A stretch of DNA of 64,000 nt from CAXTTV01 sp964247295 (GTDB lineage: Bacteria; Chloroflexota; Ktedonobacteria; Ktedonobacterales; Ktedonobacteraceae), in the NCBI GenBank assembly GCA_964247295.1, contig CAXTTV010000003.1:1-64000 (forward strand). Direction: 5' to 3'. This document shows positions 9,489 through 17,913 of the stretch, in pieces (within the stretch, counting starts at the first letter, position 1; every line of letters starts with the position of its first letter). The notes below the pieces were generated by a model. It saw only the letters and a list, made by a program, of their open reading frames with translations, was not told where the DNA came from and ran no database searches. The position numbers and the translations under genes were made by a program.

Positions 9489-9586
9489 TCTACCAATTGA
9501 ATACTCTGGTTGATTCCCCTTTACTGGTTTTCGCTGAGGCTACAAATGGGCAGTGCTGCCTGGCTGATCTTTGAAAGGTCTGATCA

Positions 9587-11194
9587 ATGACGTATGAGTC
9601 TCGCCTCAATTCCCGTGATCCACTGTTTGCCGAGAACGCCCAATGGATGGGCCGGCTTGTGCAGGAGCTGGAGACCCGCCAGGCTCAGATCCGCGCCGGC
9701 GGGGGTGAACGTAACATCCAAAAGTTTCGAGCCAGAGGCAAATTGCTCCCTCGTGAACGTCTGGAGTTGCTGCTGGACCCCAATACCCCCTTCCTGGAAC
9801 TTTCTCCTCTGGCAGCCTATGGCATGTATAATGATGAGTCGCCCGGTGCCTCACAAATTACCGGGATCGGTGTCGTCAGCGGGACCGAGTGCATGATCTT
9901 TGTAAATGATGCGACGGTTAAGGGAGGTTCGGTCTACCCGATGACCCTGGCAAAGTCTCTGCGTGCCCAGCGGATCGCCGAGGAAAACGCTCTGCCCTGC
10001 ATTACGCTGGTGGAGTCGGCGGGTGCCAATCTGCTGTATCAGGCGGAGATCTTCGCGGACGAGGGTGGTCGAGGCTTTGCGAATCAGGCGCGGATGTCGG
10101 CGAAGGGCATTCCTCAGATTGCCCTGGTCTTTGGTTCTTCGACGGCTGGTGGGGCATATGTGCCGGGAATGAGCGATTATGTGGTGATGGTCAGAAAACA
10201 GGCAAAGGTGTTTCTAGGCGGCCCACCTCTGGTAAAGATGGCGACCGGTGAGGATGTAGATGATGAGACGCTGGGTGGAGCCGAGATGCACGCCCATGAG
10301 TCCGGAGTTAGTGATTATACGGCTGAGGATGACGCCGATGCGATCCGCCTTGGTCGGCAGATTGTGGCTCAATTAAACCATCGTAAGGTACTGGAAGGCC
10401 GTCGACAGCCCCCCAGGCCTCCCAGGTATGATCCTGACGAGCTGTTGGGAGTAATCTCGCCCGATCCCCGTATCCCCTTTGATAGTCGCGAGATTATTGT
10501 CAGAATTGTCGATGACTCTGACTTTTTTGAGTTTAAACGCGACTATGGCCCGACGTTGATTACGGGCCATGCCTACATCAATGGCTATCCCGTGGGAATT
10601 CTGGGCAACAACGGTGTGCTTTTTGCCGAATGTGCCCTCAAGGCAGCACAATTTATCCAGCTCTGCAATCAGTCGCGAACTCCTTTGATTTATCTTCAGA
10701 ATATTACTGGCTTTATGGTTGGCACCAGATATGAGCGTGAAGGGATCATCAAGCACGGCTCAAAGATGGTGAACGCCGTGGCTACCTCGACGGTACCCCA
10801 GTTTACGATGATCGTTGGGGGCTCGTATGGCGCGGGTAACTATGGAATGTGTGGCCGAGCGTATGATCCCCGTTTCCTCTGGACGTGGCCCAATAGTCGG
10901 ATCGCGGTGATGGGGGGTGAGCAGGCCTCTGGTGTGCTGAGAATTGTGCAGGAGGCGCAGGCGCGTTCGAGGGGTCTGGAACCGGATCTGCAAAAAATTG
11001 AAATGATGCAGATGCTGACCCGTCAAAAATTTGAAGAAGAGTCCTCCGCCTACTACGCGACCGCCCGCCTCTGGGACGACGGGATCATTGATCCCCGCGA
11101 TACCCGCCGGGTGCTCAGTATCGGCCTTTCCATTGCGCATAATACCGATTTTGTCAGTGCTGGAGCACCAAACTACGGCGTCTTCCGCATGTAA
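9587..11194 (+). CDS. Acyl-CoA carboxylase, carboxyltransferase (beta) subunit, MCC/GCC-like
   Basis: 535-residue biotin-dependent carboxyltransferase with the two crotonase-like halves of the MCC-beta/GCC-beta group. GSSTAGGAYVPGMSDY and FLGGPPLVKMATGE in the N half, and GGSYGAGNYGMCGRAYDP in the C half, form the CoA and biotin sites. The residues just before the N-half active site read GRGFANQARMSA; methylcrotonyl-CoA carboxylases usually have a bulkier RIFYNQ stretch there, so a longer substrate such as geranyl-CoA is possible (inference). First gene of an operon with an acyl-CoA dehydrogenase, the biotin carboxylase subunit and an SDR. Confidence 0.92.
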   Translation: MTYESRLNSRDPLFAENAQWMGRLVQELETRQAQIRAGGGERNIQKFRARGKLLPRERLELLLDPNTPFLELSPLAAYGMYNDESPGASQITGIGVVSGTECMIFVNDATVKGGSVYPMTLAKSLRAQRIAEENALPCITLVESAGANLLYQAEIFADEGGRGFANQARMSAKGIPQIALVFGSSTAGGAYVPGMSDYVVMVRKQAKVFLGGPPLVKMATGEDVDDETLGGAEMHAHESGVSDYTAEDDADAIRLGRQIVAQLNHRKVLEGRRQPPRPPRYDPDELLGVISPDPRIPFDSREIIVRIVDDSDFFEFKRDYGPTLITGHAYINGYPVGILGNNGVLFAECALKAAQFIQLCNQSRTPLIYLQNITGFMVGTRYEREGIIKHGSKMVNAVATSTVPQFTMIVGGSYGAGNYGMCGRAYDPRFLWTWPNSRIAVMGGEQASGVLRIVQEAQARSRGLEPDLQKIEMMQMLTRQKFEEESSAYYATARLWDDGIIDPRDTRRVLSIGLSIAHNTDFVSAGAPNYGVFRM

Positions 11195-11219
11195 TCCCCT
11201 ACCAACAAGGAGGTTAGCG

Positions 11220-12392
11220 ATGTCATCTGAGATGTATTTCAATGAAGAGCAGCATATGTTTCGGCAGACGGTTCGTCAGTTTGTCGAGAAAGAGATTGAG
11301 CCGCACGTTGAAGAGTGGGAGCAGGAGGGGATCTGGCCGGCGAGGCAGGTTTTACAGAAAATGGGGGCGCTGGGGATGCTTGGTCTGTCCTATCCCGAGG
11401 AGTACGGTGGTTCCGGTCTGGACTACTGGTATAACGTGGTCCTGGCCGAAGAACTGGGGAGGATCTCCTGTGGCGGTGTCCCTATGGGGATTACGGTCCA
11501 CTCCGATATGGCGACTCCCGCTCTGGCCGAATTTGGCTCCGAGGAACTCAAGCAGAAATATCTGGTCCCGGCGATCGCTGGCGAGAAGGTGTTCTCAATT
11601 GGAGTAAGCGAGCCCGATGCTGGCTCGGACGTGGCCTCGATCCGCACCCGCGCCGTTGTGGACGGCGATGATTATATTATCAATGGCAATAAGATGTGGA
11701 TCACCAATGGCACTCAGGCCGATATCATTGTCACGCTGGTCCGAACCAGTGAGGGGAGTGGCTATCGAGGGATGTCGCTGATTGTGGTACCGACGGAGAC
11801 ACCGGGCTTTAGTGTCAGTAAAAAGTTGGTGAAGCTGGGCATGCACAGCAGCGATACCGGGCTGCTAAACTTCGATAATGTTCGGGTCCCTCAGAGCAAT
11901 CGGATTGGCGAGGAGGGGATGGGCTTTATCCTTCAGATGATGCAGTTCCAGAAGGAGCGTCTGATTGGTTCGGTCTCTTCACTGGCAGGAGCCGAACAGA
12001 TGATCGAGCTGACGGTGAAATATTGTCAGGAGCGTAGCACCTTTGGGCAGCCGCTCATTGATAACCAGTGGATTCACTTTAAGCTGAGCGAGCTGATGGC
12101 GCGCTGCGAGGCTCAGCGCCAGCTTAATTATCACTGTGCCCGGATAATGATAGCTGGCCAGGACGCTACCAAAGAGGTCTCGATGGCGAAGCTGCTGATG
12201 GGGCGGCTGGCGCGAGAGATCGCTGATACCTGCCTTCAGTTCCATGGTGGCATGGGCTATGTGGAAGAGTATCCAGTGGCTCGCTACTTTCGGGACTCGC
12301 GGCTGCTCTCCATTGGTGGTGGGGCCGACGAGATTATGCTGGGAATTATTGCCAAGTACGCCGGCATCCTGCCCAAAAAGAAGAAAGCGTAA
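11220..12392 (+). CDS. Acyl-CoA dehydrogenase
   Basis: 390-residue FAD-dependent acyl-CoA dehydrogenase. Family signatures include GVSEPDAGSD, the FAD-contact MWITNGTQAD region, RSTFGQPL and QFHGGMGYVEEYPVARYFRD. The usual catalytic glutamate (in YEGT near the C-terminus of MCAD) is replaced by SIGGGADE. A glutamate in FQKERL lies where isovaleryl-CoA and long-chain dehydrogenases carry their base. That places it with branched/long-chain enzymes. The ATG at 11220 follows AAGGAGG; the open frame further upstream overlaps the preceding gene and is not used. Confidence 0.93.
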   Translation: MSSEMYFNEEQHMFRQTVRQFVEKEIEPHVEEWEQEGIWPARQVLQKMGALGMLGLSYPEEYGGSGLDYWYNVVLAEELGRISCGGVPMGITVHSDMATPALAEFGSEELKQKYLVPAIAGEKVFSIGVSEPDAGSDVASIRTRAVVDGDDYIINGNKMWITNGTQADIIVTLVRTSEGSGYRGMSLIVVPTETPGFSVSKKLVKLGMHSSDTGLLNFDNVRVPQSNRIGEEGMGFILQMMQFQKERLIGSVSSLAGAEQMIELTVKYCQERSTFGQPLIDNQWIHFKLSELMARCEAQRQLNYHCARIMIAGQDATKEVSMAKLLMGRLAREIADTCLQFHGGMGYVEEYPVARYFRDSRLLSIGGGADEIMLGIIAKYAGILPKKKKA

Positions 12393-12400
12393 ACGCACGT

Positions 12401-14365
12401 ATGATAGGGACAGTATTGATCGCCAACCGGGGAGAGATCGCCTGTCGCGTCATCAGAACCTGCCGCCGCCTGGGTATCCGGGTGGTGGCGGTCTATTCAG
12501 ATGTTGACGCCAATAGCCTGCACGTTCGGATGGCGGACGAGGCCATTTGGATTGGCCCGGCCCCCGCCTCTTCCTCATATTTAAATATGGATGCGGTCCT
12601 TGGGGCTGCTACGCGTAGCGAGGCAGATGCGATCCATCCCGGCTTTGGCTTCCTTTCAGAGAACGCGGACTTCGCGCGCGCCACTTTAGCTACTGGCCTG
12701 ACCTGGATTGGTCCATCGCCCGAAGCGATGGACTCGATGGGCAATAAAAGCGCCGCCCGACAACTGGTAGCTCAGCGTGGTGTCCCGACCGTTCCCGGCT
12801 ACGATGGAGGGGATCAAACGGATGGTCGACTCGTGGAAGAGGCCCAAAGAATTGGTTTCCCATTGATGGTCAAGGCCGCCGCCGGAGGTGGTGGCAAGGG
12901 GATGCGGCTGGTCGCGCGGGCAGAAGATCTAGAAGAGGCGCTGGCGGCAGCTAGAAGAGAGTCGCTTCAGGCCTTTGGCTCAGATCAATTGCTGTTAGAA
13001 AGGGCGATTATTGAGCCGCGCCATATTGAGTTTCAGGTCTTTGGGGACAATACCGGGCAGATTATCCATCTGGGTGAGCGGGAATGCTCTGTTCAGAGGC
13101 GGCATCAGAAAGTCATAGAAGAGACGCCCTCGGTAGCTCTGGATAGCAGGTTACGTGAGGCTATGGGCAGAGCAGCGGTCAAGGCAGCCGGGAGCGTCAA
13201 TTATACTAACGCTGGAACAGTGGAATTTCTACTGGATAAACAAAATGACTATTATTTTCTAGAAATGAATACTCGTCTCCAGGTTGAACATCCGGTGACC
13301 GAGCTGGTGACCGGTCTGGATCTGGTTGAATGGCAGATCTGTGTGGCTGAGGGTCAGCCTTTGCCGCTGCGTCAGGAAGAGGTTCGCTTTCGGGGGCATG
13401 CTGTCGAGGCTCGGCTCTATGCCGAGAATCCTTCCAACCAGTTTCTGCCGGTTACTGGAACTATCGTGTGTTGGCATTCCCCCGAGGGCGAGGGCATACG
13501 CGTCGAGAGTGGCATTAGCAGCGGTGATGAGATCTCCATCTACTATGATCCGATGTTGGCGAAAATTATCGGCTATGGCAGGGACCGTGCCGACGCAAAT
13601 CGGCGTTTAAGCCGGGCACTGGAAGAAACGGTCTTGCTGGGATTGACCAGTAATCGCGGCTATCTTCACGCGATCCTCCGGCAGCAAGCCTATCAACGGG
13701 GAGAGCTCAGCACCGACTTTCTCGCCCGTTATTTGAGCGGTTGGCATGAGCAAGAGGGGGATCTGGTGCTGGCCCTTGTCGCCGCGACCGTCCGCCAGTG
13801 GGAGTCCCTCACCGCCTCTGGTAGTCCAGAGATCTCTGGTTACTGGCGCAACAATCCCAACAGCCCGACCCGTTATCGCTACAACGATGGCTCCGATCGG
13901 CCATTAGAGGTCCTACTCACCTCTGCCAACCGAGGGGAAGGCTACCATCTTTCTATTGAAGGTCGAGAGCTGGATGTGCGATTGAACGAGATCCAGGAGC
14001 ATACCATGACGCTCACCCTGTTTGGTTATCGACAGACCGTGTGGTTAGCTCAGCAGGGATCGCAATGGTGGGTGCAGACCCGCAAGGGGGGTGTTCAGTT
14101 AAAGAGCCTCTCACTCTTACCAGAACCTCGGAGCGTGGCCGACGCCGGAGGATCATTGAGAGCCCCGATGCCTGGCTCGGTGATCCAGATCCTTGTTAAA
14201 CAGGGCCAGCAGGTCCAGAAGGGTGATCCTTTGTTGAAGCTGGAGGCCATGAAGATGGAGCATACGATTCGGACCTCCGCTGATGGAATTGTCGAGGCCA
14301 TTTATTATCGAGAGGGCGAGACCGTCCCGGCTGATGCGCTGCTGGTCAAGATTCGCGAAGAGTAA
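12401..14365 (+). CDS. Acyl-CoA carboxylase, biotin carboxylase + biotin carrier (alpha) subunit
   Basis: 654-residue alpha subunit. The ATP-grasp biotin carboxylase occupies about residues 1-445 (NRGEIACRVIRTCR at the N-terminus, the glycine-rich KAAAGGGGKGM loop, then MNTRLQVEHPVTE). A middle linker region is followed by a C-terminal biotinyl domain with EAMKMEH, where the lysine is biotinylated. Together with the beta subunit upstream it carboxylates an acyl-CoA. It starts 8 bp after the dehydrogenase gene, in the same operon. Confidence 0.95.
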   Translation: MIGTVLIANRGEIACRVIRTCRRLGIRVVAVYSDVDANSLHVRMADEAIWIGPAPASSSYLNMDAVLGAATRSEADAIHPGFGFLSENADFARATLATGLTWIGPSPEAMDSMGNKSAARQLVAQRGVPTVPGYDGGDQTDGRLVEEAQRIGFPLMVKAAAGGGGKGMRLVARAEDLEEALAAARRESLQAFGSDQLLLERAIIEPRHIEFQVFGDNTGQIIHLGERECSVQRRHQKVIEETPSVALDSRLREAMGRAAVKAAGSVNYTNAGTVEFLLDKQNDYYFLEMNTRLQVEHPVTELVTGLDLVEWQICVAEGQPLPLRQEEVRFRGHAVEARLYAENPSNQFLPVTGTIVCWHSPEGEGIRVESGISSGDEISIYYDPMLAKIIGYGRDRADANRRLSRALEETVLLGLTSNRGYLHAILRQQAYQRGELSTDFLARYLSGWHEQEGDLVLALVAATVRQWESLTASGSPEISGYWRNNPNSPTRYRYNDGSDRPLEVLLTSANRGEGYHLSIEGRELDVRLNEIQEHTMTLTLFGYRQTVWLAQQGSQWWVQTRKGGVQLKSLSLLPEPRSVADAGGSLRAPMPGSVIQILVKQGQQVQKGDPLLKLEAMKMEHTIRTSADGIVEAIYYREGETVPADALLVKIREE

Positions 14366-14377
14366 GGAGCAAATGTG

Positions 14378-15217
14378 ATGCGCTATCAATCAATCTTCCG
14401 ACCGGACCTGTTTGAAAACCAGACGATTATTATCACCGGAGGCGGTAGTGGGATTGGCCGGGCTGCCGCTCATGAACTGGCCTCGCTGGGTGCCCATGTT
14501 GTGCTGGCAGCGCGTAAAGAGGAGCGACTTCAAAAGGTGCAGCAAGAGATCCAGAGCGCTGAAGGACAGGCCAGCTATTATCTCTGTGATGTCCGCAAAG
14601 AAGATCAGGTTGCGAACCTTTTTGAGCAGGTCTTGAAAGAGCGTGGGGCCGTCCATGCCCTCTTCAACAATGGCGGAGGGCAGTATCTCAGCCCCGCCGA
14701 CCAGATTCAGTTGAAGGGCTGGAACGCCGTGATTGAGACCAATCTCACCGGTACTTTCCTGATGTGTCGGCAGGCTTATCGCAGCTATATGGGAGAGCAT
14801 GGGGGTGCCATCGTCACTATGCTGATGGAGAACTGGCGCGGCTATCCAGGGATGCTGCACTCTGGCGCAGCGCGGGCCGGCATTGAAAACATGGTCAAGA
14901 CCCTGGCCGTGGAGTGGGCCAGCGTCGGTATTCGCATCAACGGAGTTGCTCCTGGTACCATCAACTCCAGTGGACTCCAGACCTACGGTGAGGCCGCGCA
15001 ACCTCTGATCCAGCGCAGCCGTCAGGATGTTCCTATGAAAAGACTTGGAAGCGAGAGCGAGATCGCCGCTGCTGTAACCTTCCTGCTCTCGCCTGCCGCC
15101 AGCTACATCAGCGGAGAGGTAATCAAGGCGGATGGAGCCAGCTCGCTCTGGCGCAAACCATGGGAGATAGAAGATCACAGCAACGCCCCCACCTATAATG
15201 GTTTTATAGAATCGTAG
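14378..15217 (+). CDS. SDR oxidoreductase resembling trans-2-enoyl-CoA / 2,4-dienoyl-CoA reductase
   Basis: 279-residue Rossmann-fold short-chain dehydrogenase. The cofactor loop is GGGSGIGRAAAHEL, with NNGGGQYLSPADQ after it. The usual YxxxK catalytic pair is absent: the site reads LHSGAARAGIENM, as in peroxisomal trans-2-enoyl-CoA reductase, and the C-terminus has FLLSPAASYISGE. It is therefore more likely an enoyl- or dienoyl-CoA reductase than an alcohol dehydrogenase. The ATG at 14378 follows AAGGAG; a GTG 3 bp earlier is an alternative. Last gene of the carboxylase operon, 12 bp after it. Confidence 0.85.
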   Translation: MRYQSIFRPDLFENQTIIITGGGSGIGRAAAHELASLGAHVVLAARKEERLQKVQQEIQSAEGQASYYLCDVRKEDQVANLFEQVLKERGAVHALFNNGGGQYLSPADQIQLKGWNAVIETNLTGTFLMCRQAYRSYMGEHGGAIVTMLMENWRGYPGMLHSGAARAGIENMVKTLAVEWASVGIRINGVAPGTINSSGLQTYGEAAQPLIQRSRQDVPMKRLGSESEIAAAVTFLLSPAASYISGEVIKADGASSLWRKPWEIEDHSNAPTYNGFIES

Positions 15218-15390
15218 GTCAGTCGCAAACGACTCTGCTAGGAAAAGAAGAAGGTGTTCCTGTGCAGGGAGCGACCCGATCTACGGGCGATGGCGAGGTG
15301 GGAGAATATCGTTCCTTTTTTTCCGGCGGGGTCGCAAACGCCAGCCCTACGAGACCTGTCCATAACTGAAAAGATAAAATGAGGTACCTT

Positions 15391-16194
15391 ATGCCCTATG
15401 CGGTAGGAGATTACTACGAGCGTATTGAAGATTACGACCTTGCCTACCAGGCGCAGTCGGAGCAAGATCTGCCATTTTGGCGCAGTCTGGTAGAGCGGTA
15501 CGCGCCCGAAAGAATTCTAGAGCTGGCTTGTGGCAGCGGACGGATCGGTCTGGATCTGCTGCGCCTGCCCCTGAACTTCAAAATGGAAGGGCTGGATCTC
15601 TCAGAAGGGATGCTTAAAGCTTATCAGCGCAAGCTTAAACAAGAGTCAGCAGAAACTCAGCAGCGCGTCACTCTGCATCAGGAAGATATGACAGCTTTTG
15701 ATCTGCCAAACAAAGGCCATTTTGATCTTATTTTCCTGCCTTTTAACTCGATTGCCCATCTACACGAAATCGAAGAACAGATGGGCGCTTTCAAAAACGC
15801 CTATGAGCATCTGCGATCCGGTGGGCGCTTTGTCGTCGATATTCAATTGCCTGACCTGGATTATCTTAGCGATGCTCTGAACCGCCCCTCGCACGTCTAC
15901 CTGGAAGATGAGATCGAGGACCCGGATGGTGAATTTACCATGCTCAACTATAGCATCCGTAAATACGAGTCGATTGAGCAACATCAGCGCATGACCTGGA
16001 TTCATGAGCGCTTCTCTCAAACAAGCGGTGAGAACGAGCGCTATCTAACCCGGCTGGATATGCATATGTTTTTCCCACGCGAACTGCAACTGCTCTTTCT
16101 TGCCAGCAGCTTCAAGATTGAGAATATTTACGGCGGCTATAACTTTGAGCCCTATGGGAATGGTACTCGCCAGCTTGTAATTGGTCATAAATAA
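15391..16194 (+). CDS. Class I SAM-dependent methyltransferase
   Basis: 267-residue methyltransferase with motif I ILELACGSGRIGLDLL, motif II GLDLSEGML, and motif IV FDLIFLPFNSIAHL. The rest resembles small-molecule methyltransferases of the UbiE/Methyltransf_25 type; substrate unknown. An in-frame ATG 12 bp further upstream lacks a ribosome site, whereas the ATG at 15391 is preceded by GAGGT. The 173 bp upstream (15218-15390) hold nothing I can identify. Confidence 0.85.
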   Translation: MPYAVGDYYERIEDYDLAYQAQSEQDLPFWRSLVERYAPERILELACGSGRIGLDLLRLPLNFKMEGLDLSEGMLKAYQRKLKQESAETQQRVTLHQEDMTAFDLPNKGHFDLIFLPFNSIAHLHEIEEQMGAFKNAYEHLRSGGRFVVDIQLPDLDYLSDALNRPSHVYLEDEIEDPDGEFTMLNYSIRKYESIEQHQRMTWIHERFSQTSGENERYLTRLDMHMFFPRELQLLFLASSFKIENIYGGYNFEPYGNGTRQLVIGHK

Positions 16195-16272
16195 TCTTGA
16201 TCGCGCGAGATGGCGTACAATAGTTGGTAGAGATGTCGCACTGACGAGCAGGAGAGCAGGAGATTTTTGAAG

Positions 16273-17691
16273 ATGCCATTACCGTTTACTACAATCGCGG
16301 AGGCCGCGCAGGCGCTGCGTAATGGTCTGACCTCGCCCGGAGAACTGGTTGAGGAGGCCTTTAACCAGATTGAGGCCCGCGATGGCGAGATTAAGGCCTT
16401 TGTGACTTTGATGCGCGAACAGGCCCTGGCCGATGTTGAGATGATTGAGCGGGAGCAATTTACCGGCTTCTACCGCAGCCCCCTGCATGGGATTCCCGTC
16501 GCGATCAAAGATATTATCGCGGTCAAAGATGTACGGACCACTGCTGGTTCACGCGTGTTAGAGCAGCATATCTCGCGCGAGGACGCGATGGTCGTAGAGC
16601 AGTTGCGCAAGGCTGGCGCGATCATCATTGGCAAGACCAATACACACGAGTTTGCCTATGGGACCTTCACCCCTCCGACCCGCAATCCCTGGAACTTGAA
16701 CCGTGTTCCCGGTGGTTCCAGCGGTGGATCAGCCGCTGCCCTCGCCGCCGGTATGGCGCTAGGTGCGGTCGGCAGCGATACCGGCGGCTCTATTCGCATT
16801 CCCGCCGCCTGCTGCGGTGTTACTGGCCTCAAGCCAACCTATGGGCGTGTCAGTTGCTATGGAGTCATTCCCCTAAGCTGGTCGCTCGACCATGTTGGGC
16901 CGATGGCGAGGACCGCCGAGGATTGCGCGATCCTCTTCGACGCCATCGCCGGCTACGATCCCCGAGATCCCAATAGCACCTCTGGGCCACCGAGTCGGAC
17001 CACTGCCAGCCTGATCAACGGGCCCGATGGGCGGCGAGATCAGATGTCGCTGCAAGGCCTGACCCTCGGTGTACCTTCAAATGAGGCTGTCATTCCATTG
17101 GACCCCGAGGTTCGCGCCGCCTGGGCCGCCTCTCTGCTTGTAATGAAAGAAGAGGGGGCTCAGGTTAAGGAGGTAGAGATCCCAACGGCCTCCCTTGAGC
17201 TTTACCGCACAATTCAACGGCCTGAAGCTACCCTCTCGCATCGCGATAAAGGCTGGTTGGAGCATCCTTCGCTCTACCAGGAAAGTACCCTTGAACATCT
17301 TATGAACGGCTTCCAGGTCAGCGCCGTCGACTATCTAGAGGCGCAACAGCGGCGGAGAGTCTTCGCCAGTGGAATGCGGAATGTCCTGCAAAATCAGGGG
17401 ATCGACGCCCTGGTCCTACCAACTATTCCCATTCCGGCAATCCCAGTAGAGCAGGCCGGTCACCTTATCGAAATCGACGGGATCAGCGAAGAGTCCGCGC
17501 CAGCGATGCTTCGGCTCACCATGCCCTTCAATCTCTCGGGGTTGCCAACCATCTCTTTCCCTTGTGGCTTCAGCAAAGACAATCTGCCGATCGGACTTCA
17601 GATAGCGGGGCGACCCTTTGAAGAGTCCACTGTGCTGAGGATCGCCCATGCCTATCAACAATTAACCGACTGGCATACACGCCAGCCTTAA
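16273..17691 (+). CDS. Amidase (amidase-signature family, GatA-like)
   Basis: 473-residue amidase-signature hydrolase. The Ser-cisSer-Lys triad is visible as Lys79 (VAIKD), Ser149 (GGSSGGS) and Ser173 ([12 protein letters not shown]). The glycine/serine-rich signature spans about residues 146-175. It resembles GatA, but no gatB or gatC is adjacent, so a stand-alone amidase acting on small amides is likely. A TTG at 16267 is better spaced from AGGAG than the ATG at 16273; both are possible. Confidence 0.85.
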   Translation: MPLPFTTIAEAAQALRNGLTSPGELVEEAFNQIEARDGEIKAFVTLMREQALADVEMIEREQFTGFYRSPLHGIPVAIKDIIAVKDVRTTAGSRVLEQHISREDAMVVEQLRKAGAIIIGKTNTHEFAYGTFTPPTRNPWNLNRVPGGSSGGSAAALAAGMALGAVGSDTGGSIRIPAACCGVTGLKPTYGRVSCYGVIPLSWSLDHVGPMARTAEDCAILFDAIAGYDPRDPNSTSGPPSRTTASLINGPDGRRDQMSLQGLTLGVPSNEAVIPLDPEVRAAWAASLLVMKEEGAQVKEVEIPTASLELYRTIQRPEATLSHRDKGWLEHPSLYQESTLEHLMNGFQVSAVDYLEAQQRRRVFASGMRNVLQNQGIDALVLPTIPIPAIPVEQAGHLIEIDGISEESAPAMLRLTMPFNLSGLPTISFPCGFSKDNLPIGLQIAGRPFEESTVLRIAHAYQQLTDWHTRQP

Positions 17692-17913
17692 TCTCACCAG
17701 ACCAGGAAGCTTCTTTTCTACCAGAAAGCTCCTTCAAAATACTTTTTTATGGTACAATAATTCGCAACAGAGCTTTTTGCTGTTTGTGATAGGTGCTGGC
17801 CCGATTGTCTTACCTGTCATCCTCTTCGAGGGGCAATTCGTGTAAATGGTAATTATGGTTAACTGTTGTATATCAGGTTTCTACATGCCTGGAAAGAAGG
17901 GAGTCTTGACCTT

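Noticed and set aside
11031..11219. Upstream extension of the acyl-CoA dehydrogenase frame
   Set aside because: Lies within the carboxyltransferase gene; the normal family N-terminus starts at 11220 after AAGGAGG.
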